DNA from: Candidatus Bathyarchaeota archaeon | Lineage (GTDB): Archaea; Thermoproteota; Bathyarchaeia; Bathyarchaeales; Bathycorpusculaceae | Length of the DNA stretch: 8,858 nucleotides | Assembly (NCBI GenBank): GCA_018396615.1 | Contig: JAGTQT010000061.1 | Location: 1-8,858, forward strand | Direction: 5' to 3' | Part shown: positions 5,944-8,858 of the stretch, piece after piece | How the letters are laid out: every line of letters starts with the position of its first letter | Position numbering within the stretch: position 1 is the first letter of the stretch | Program-made: the position numbers and the translations under genes | Notes under the pieces: generated by a model | Databases searched by the model: none | What the model saw: the letters and a program-made list of their open reading frames with translations, nothing else | What the model was told of the DNA's origin: nothing

Positions 5944-6507
5944 CTACTCTGTTTTTCCTTCCGCCTTCCACATCGGTGGAGGCCTACGCGCTGCAAGGAA
6001 TATTACGGCTGCCAAGATAAACGTGCACACGATTATCAGCACTATTTGCACTGTGAATATCGTGACAATCTGGTCCATGTATCGCGAAGACTCATAAAGT
6101 GCAATGTACGTAGCATCGCTCTCAAAGCCGTGGTCTGTGCCGATCTCAAGATAGGCAGTAGTGCCAACCGCTCTACCATCTGATGGAACGGTGAATGGGA
6201 GCTCAAAAATGAGCGTTGACTTGCTCGAAATGGTTTTGCCTGTGTAGGTAAAGGTTTGGTTTCCAACCCAAGCACCATTAACGTATGCTAACCAGTTTGC
6301 GAAGCGTAGTGTTATGTTCTTAACTTCAACTGCTGAGGTTCTGTCGTTGTAGAAAGCCAAGTAAATTGTTCCTTTTTCACCTGGGGAATATAGTGGCTTA
6401 TCTGTCCAGACTGTTGTTCTAGAAGGGGTTACCTGTGCTGTTGCCAGAGATGCGATAAAGGGCAGAGATGCAATTGCTATAGCTAGAACAAGCATTTTTC
6501 TGTTCAA
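5944..6507 (-). CDS. Secreted, membrane-anchored surface protein with a single C-terminal membrane segment
   Basis: A 187-residue type I membrane protein. Residues 1-25 form a classic Sec signal peptide: NRK, a hydrophobic core, then ASLATAQ. Residues about 26-145 are rich in Thr, Ser, Tyr and beta-branched residues with NxS/T glycosylation sequons and no cysteines, so an extracellular beta-sandwich is likely. The segment TDKPLYSPGEKGTIYLAFYN (36-55) resembles the first strands of macroglobulin MG2 or Ig-like domains. A membrane helix follows (about 147-173), then a 14-residue cytoplasmic tail beginning RRPPP. TTG at 6507 is chosen over the TTG at 6540 for two reasons: AGGTGA at 6513-6518 sits five bases upstream, and the TATA box at 6544-6552 would start transcription downstream of 6540. 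The exact function is unknown; a scaffold or ligand-binding surface role is inferred. Confidence 0.85.
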   Translation of the reverse strand: MNRKMLVLAIAIASLPFIASLATAQVTPSRTTVWTDKPLYSPGEKGTIYLAFYNDRTSAVEVKNITLRFANWLAYVNGAWVGNQTFTYTGKTISSKSTLIFELPFTVPSDGRAVGTTAYLEIGTDHGFESDATYIALYESSRYMDQIVTIFTVQIVLIIVCTFILAAVIFLAARRPPPMWKAEGKTE

Positions 6508-6543
6508 TTTTTTCACCTGATATGTCTGTTTAAAGTCCAATGT

Positions 6544-6552
6544 TATTTAAAA
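6544..6552 (-). promoter_or_regulatory. TATA box for the surface-protein gene, adjacent to the trm1 stop
   Basis: TTTTAAATA on the minus strand ends 37 bases before the TTG at 6507 and one base after the trm1 stop codon at 6554-6556. The predicted transcription start, near 6520, leaves a leader of about 13 bases that includes the AGGTGA ribosome binding site. The gene thus appears separately promoted although it directly follows trm1. Confidence 0.6.
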
Positions 6553-6553
6553 C

Positions 6554-7768
6554 TTACCGTTTGGCATTTTCAAGAGCCCGCAAAACCTCCTTAACTTTCA
6601 TAGCTGGCGCATCTGTTCTTATTCCTCTTGAGTTGAAGCTTGTAAAATAGACATTGTAACCTTGAAGTTTCAAAGCTTCGGCAACCTTTTTTACAGGCGG
6701 AACAGGCAAATTCAACGCGCCACAGAGCTTATCGATAACATAGTATAAAGCTGGAGCGTCTGCCTCTGCTTTTGCCAAAGTTAGAATCCTATCAATTTTC
6801 ACGCTGAGCCTAAACTGTTTTTTCTGAGCCTCAGCATCCATTAAAGCACAAAAGCGGCGGTCCAGAATCTTTCCAAGCCACAGCGGTCCTGCAAAATCCA
6901 GTTTTGAAGAACATTCGCTGCATTTTCCAAGATGCTTTAGTAGAGGTTTTTTTGTCGTTTCTCGATGAAAACATCTAAAACAGTGTTGCACAAACCCCAA
7001 GTTTTTCAGGCTTTCATCAGCCTTTTTTGCGCCATATCTGCAGACAGCGTAGAGCCTGACATAATGCGCTATGCTATGGCTAAACAAAACGGTTATACCT
7101 ATATCATGTCTCGCTGCAATCACCGCTAAACATCCCGCCAGAAGACGAACTGCCAGCTCATGACAGTACTCAGCCCGCAGAGGCTTACCACCGTATTTCC
7201 TAAAACAAGCGCGCGGATGTACGCCGCACAGCTGAGCCATATCAGTAGCCGTCAACGCCATAAGCCCCCCATCGCGAAGTGCACATACAGCTGAATCAAG
7301 ATATGGGGCCGGCGAGCCGAAAGGGTCAATGTCAACAACATCAAATCTCATATGCGGCGCACTGTAACTGGTTAGAAGAGTACCGGCATTTTCATGTGCC
7401 ACTTGAATTTTATGTAAAAGCCTGTTTTTCTGAACGTTATACTTGGCAAGTTGAATAGCGTTTTCATTTATATCGCCAATCACCACGTTTTTGACGCCTT
7501 TCACTTCTTTTGCGTATCTTATCCCTCTTATTCCACAACCTGTCAAAGGCTCGCAAACAGAAATCTCACGGTGAAGTATGGTTTGATACGCTTGCAGCGC
7601 GATTACGGCGATATCCCGGTTCAGCTCCATAACGGGATTATAGAAAACAGGCGCCTTCGAAGGCGCATACTCGGAAGACTCCTTCTGAAACGCCTCAAGC
7701 TGCGGAACAAGAACCTCAGTGTTGCCTTCTCGAATAAGTCTTGTAGGATAGGCTGGTTTTCTGGTCAT
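6554..7768 (-). CDS. trm1: tRNA (guanine26-N2)-dimethyltransferase Trm1
   Basis: A SAM-dependent enzyme that dimethylates G26 at the junction of the D and anticodon arms of tRNA. In the 404-residue form the N-terminal Rossmann domain has EGNTEVLVP (14-22), FYNPVMELNRD (42-52), the SAM-binding EPLTGCGIRGIR (73-84), the acidic strand end GDIN and the catalytic DIDPFGSP (146-153). The C-terminal Trm1-specific domain has a zinc site, C263/C266 and C283/C286, followed by FAGPLWLG (292-299). ATG at 7768 is preferred over ATG at 7804. The extra twelve residues do not look like the family, and no TATA box fits the upstream start. A possible TATA-like CTAATATTC at 7812-7820 lies 44 bases before 7768. 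The gene is divergent from the NTPase gene. Family membership is certain; the position specificity comes from the family. Confidence 0.95.
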   Translation of the reverse strand: MTRKPAYPTRLIREGNTEVLVPQLEAFQKESSEYAPSKAPVFYNPVMELNRDIAVIALQAYQTILHREISVCEPLTGCGIRGIRYAKEVKGVKNVVIGDINENAIQLAKYNVQKNRLLHKIQVAHENAGTLLTSYSAPHMRFDVVDIDPFGSPAPYLDSAVCALRDGGLMALTATDMAQLCGVHPRACFRKYGGKPLRAEYCHELAVRLLAGCLAVIAARHDIGITVLFSHSIAHYVRLYAVCRYGAKKADESLKNLGFVQHCFRCFHRETTKKPLLKHLGKCSECSSKLDFAGPLWLGKILDRRFCALMDAEAQKKQFRLSVKIDRILTLAKAEADAPALYYVIDKLCGALNLPVPPVKKVAEALKLQGYNVYFTSFNSRGIRTDAPAMKVKEVLRALENAKR

Positions 7769-7852
7769 TTTACGGTTTCCCAATATATGCGTACGAGAAA
7801 CCATTTTAGGAGAATATTAGACTTCTGGTCTAAGGATGCCAGATGACCAGAA
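7759..7852. repeat. Three copies of TTCTGGTC/GACCAGAA framing the divergent trm1 and NTPase starts
   Basis: TTCTGGTC occurs at 7759-7766 and 7823-7830, and its complement GACCAGAA at 7845-7852. The outer copies extend to TTCTGGTCAT (7759-7768) and ATGACCAGAA (7843-7852), a perfect 10-base inverted repeat that includes both start codons. The outer copies encode the same Met-Thr-Arg, which could explain part of the match; the middle copy is non-coding. Confidence 0.6.
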
Positions 7853-7856
7853 GACT
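7819..7856. promoter_or_regulatory. Inverted repeat spanning the NTPase start codon
   Basis: AGACTTCTGGTC (7819-7830) and GACCAGAAGACT (7845-7856) are complementary at 11 of 12 positions around a 14-base loop. The loop contains AAGGA (7832-7836), a likely ribosome binding site six bases before the ATG at 7843, and the start codon sits at the loop-stem junction. It could be a protein operator between two divergent genes or an RNA hairpin in the NTPase message; the sequence alone cannot decide. Confidence 0.5.
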
Positions 7857-8400
7857 GCTGCTTATCACTGGATATCCCGGCGTCGGCAAAACAACAGTTT
7901 TACTCAGAACTGTAGAATTGCTGAAAGCCCAAGGTTTCAAAGTCGGCGGCATGATAAGCCGCGAAGCACGCTACCGAGGTCAACGTGTTGGTTTTGAAAT
8001 CTTGGATCTTAACGGCGACAAACGTGGTTGGCTTGCACACATAGATCAGCAAAGTGGTTCAAAAATAGGCAGATACCGCGTGAACATAGAAGATCTTGAA
8101 GAAATAGGAGTCAGTGCCATACTAAAGGCTACTAAGAGCTCAGATGTAATTGCAATTGACGAGGTTGGGCCTATGGAGCTTTTTTCCTTCGCCTTTAGAG
8201 AGGCTGTGCTGAAGGCTGTGGAAAGCCAGAACCCGATCATTGCAGTTATCCATTGGAAAGCTGGAGACAAACTGATAAACACAATGAAAACAAGCAAAGA
8301 TTCATACACATACGTTGTAACAGTTGAGAACCGACATGCACTGCCCACTGTTATAGCAGAGGAAGCCGCAAGCTTTCTAAGATCACGTGGCAATACTTGA
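7843..8400 (+). CDS. THEP1-family nucleoside-triphosphatase (NTPCR-like)
   Basis: A 185-residue P-loop NTPase of the THEP1/NTPCR family, small soluble enzymes that slowly hydrolyse ATP, GTP and other NTPs and whose cell role is unclear. Walker A is GYPGVGKT (10-17). A VGGMISREARYRGQRVGFEILDL stretch (about 34-56) carries the family's basic and hydrophobic pattern. Walker B is VIAIDEVGPMEL (102-113), with D106 and E107 for magnesium and water activation. Near the end, TVENRHALP (160-168) is the family's conserved tail. Length matches archaeal members (about 170-190). The start is ATG at 7843 with AAGGA at 7832-7836. The gene is divergent from trm1 and followed 129 bases later by rnhB on the same strand. 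A possible TATA box, AATATATG, lies at 7782-7789 inside the divergent spacer. Confidence 0.95.
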   Translation: MTRRLLLITGYPGVGKTTVLLRTVELLKAQGFKVGGMISREARYRGQRVGFEILDLNGDKRGWLAHIDQQSGSKIGRYRVNIEDLEEIGVSAILKATKSSDVIAIDEVGPMELFSFAFREAVLKAVESQNPIIAVIHWKAGDKLINTMKTSKDSYTYVVTVENRHALPTVIAEEAASFLRSRGNT

Positions 8401-8477
8401 AAGCAAAATAGGCGACCTATATAGCAAGTGGTCAACTTCTAAGAACCACAGTATCGACTTGTAGTTAAGAGAACAAA

Positions 8478-8487
8478 GTATTATTAG
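8478..8487 (+). promoter_or_regulatory. Candidate TATA box for the RNase HII gene
   Basis: GTATTATTAG ends 43 bases before the ATG at 8530 and would give a leader of about 18 bases carrying the ribosome binding site GAGGAG at 8514-8519. A better-looking TATA string, CTATATAG at 8417-8424, lies much farther upstream and would imply a leader of about 80 bases. The 129-base spacer after the NTPase gene could also simply be transcribed through. Confidence 0.35.
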
Positions 8488-8529
8488 CTTTAGCCCTGAT
8501 ACGTTTCACCGAAGAGGAGCTTCTGAATA

Positions 8530-8858
8530 ATGCTTGTGGCAGGAGTTGACGATGCTGGACGTGGATGCGTAATAGGCCCGCTTGTAATCGCAGGCATTCT
8601 AATGCAAGAAAAAGATTTGCATAAGCTCGTGAAACTAGGCGTAAAAGACTCGAAACTGCTGTCCCCGCATAGACGAGCGCAGCTGGAATTAGAAATCAAG
8701 CAAATAGCTCAAAAACACGCTATAGTAAAGCTCTCACCCGCGGAGATTGATGAAGTTGTTCTCAAGGGCAGAAAACTTCATAGGCTTAACTGGCTGGAAG
8801 CCAAGGCCATGGCAGATGTCATAAAAACCCTTAGACCAGAAAAAGCAAGTCAACGCTC
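8530..8858 (+). CDS. rnhB: Ribonuclease HII, C-terminus cut by window end
   Basis: RNase HII cleaves the RNA strand of RNA/DNA hybrids and nicks at single ribonucleotides in DNA, for primer removal and ribonucleotide excision repair. The visible 109 residues hold the N-terminal catalytic signature GVDDAGRGCVIGPLVIAG (5-22), the conserved VKDSKLLSPHRR (38-49) and LNWLEAKAMADVI (86-98). Family members are usually 200-230 residues, so about half, with the third and fourth catalytic acids, lies beyond the window. The start is ATG at 8530, since a stop codon lies two codons upstream in frame and GAGGAG sits ten bases before it. The usual DE pair of the signature is DD here (D7, D8), a conservative change at a metal ligand. 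Confidence 0.95.
   Translation, partial: MLVAGVDDAGRGCVIGPLVIAGILMQEKDLHKLVKLGVKDSKLLSPHRRAQLELEIKQIAQKHAIVKLSPAEIDEVVLKGRKLHRLNWLEAKAMADVIKTLRPEKASQR

Noticed and set aside
5914..6183. 89-codon plus-strand reading frame starting ATGGGAGG
   Set aside because: It lies almost wholly opposite the surface-protein gene, its product is basic, cysteine-rich and unlike any domain, and the minus-strand gene has a clear signal peptide and membrane helix.
7769..7804. Trm1 starting at ATG 7804
   Set aside because: The added residues do not resemble the family, no TATA box fits that start, and it would leave only 38 bases for two divergent promoters.
8046..8435. 129-codon minus-strand frame opposite the NTPase
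   Set aside because: It is antisense to the Walker B half of a well-recognised NTPase and has low-complexity Ser/Ile composition.

Overview
The window is archaeal chromosome. Evidence: a CDKAL1/e-MtaB-type tRNA methylthiotransferase, an archaeal/eukaryotic-type Trm1, a THEP1-family NTPase, an FtsZ preceded by a ribbon-helix-helix gene, TATA-box promoters, and frequent TTG starts. The gene set and the sequence style suggest a non-crenarchaeal TACK lineage such as Bathyarchaeia or a relative of the Nitrososphaeria. That placement is inference; the window holds no rRNA or other firm phylogenetic marker.

Layout. (1) 1-1010, minus: tRNA methylthiotransferase, cut by the window edge before its C-terminal domain. 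(2) 1011-1214: divergent control region with an operator-like pair of palindromes. (3) 1215-2457, plus: a two-gene operon, a small ribbon-helix-helix regulator overlapping an unusual FtsZ. It resembles the haloarchaeal cdrS-ftsZ2 operon and is the most interesting part of the window. (4) 2553-2708, plus: a small zinc-ribbon protein. (5) 2766-3191, minus: an unrecognised 141-residue protein with its own TATA box. (6) 3331-5697, minus: metG followed by a PHP-domain phosphoesterase, probably one transcript. (7) 5698-5943: mostly featureless spacer with a T-rich terminator for the next gene. (8) 5944-6507, minus: a secreted, membrane-anchored protein with a promoter that touches the trm1 stop codon. 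(9) 6554-7768, minus: trm1, divergent from (10) 7843-8400, plus: THEP1-type NTPase. Their shared start region holds three copies of one octamer. (11) 8530-8858, plus: RNase HII, cut by the window end.

Functional themes. Three genes serve tRNA (methylthiotransferase at t6A37, MetRS, m2,2G26 methyltransferase) and one serves RNA/DNA-hybrid processing. The regulator-FtsZ pair points to cell division or envelope shape. The FtsZ has lost the glycine-rich GTP-binding signature but keeps the catalytic T7 loop, so it may be a non-hydrolysing or hydrolysis-activating partner rather than an ordinary FtsZ. No tRNA, rRNA, CRISPR array, insertion sequence or integrase was seen, and no stretch longer than 300 bases lacks a gene.
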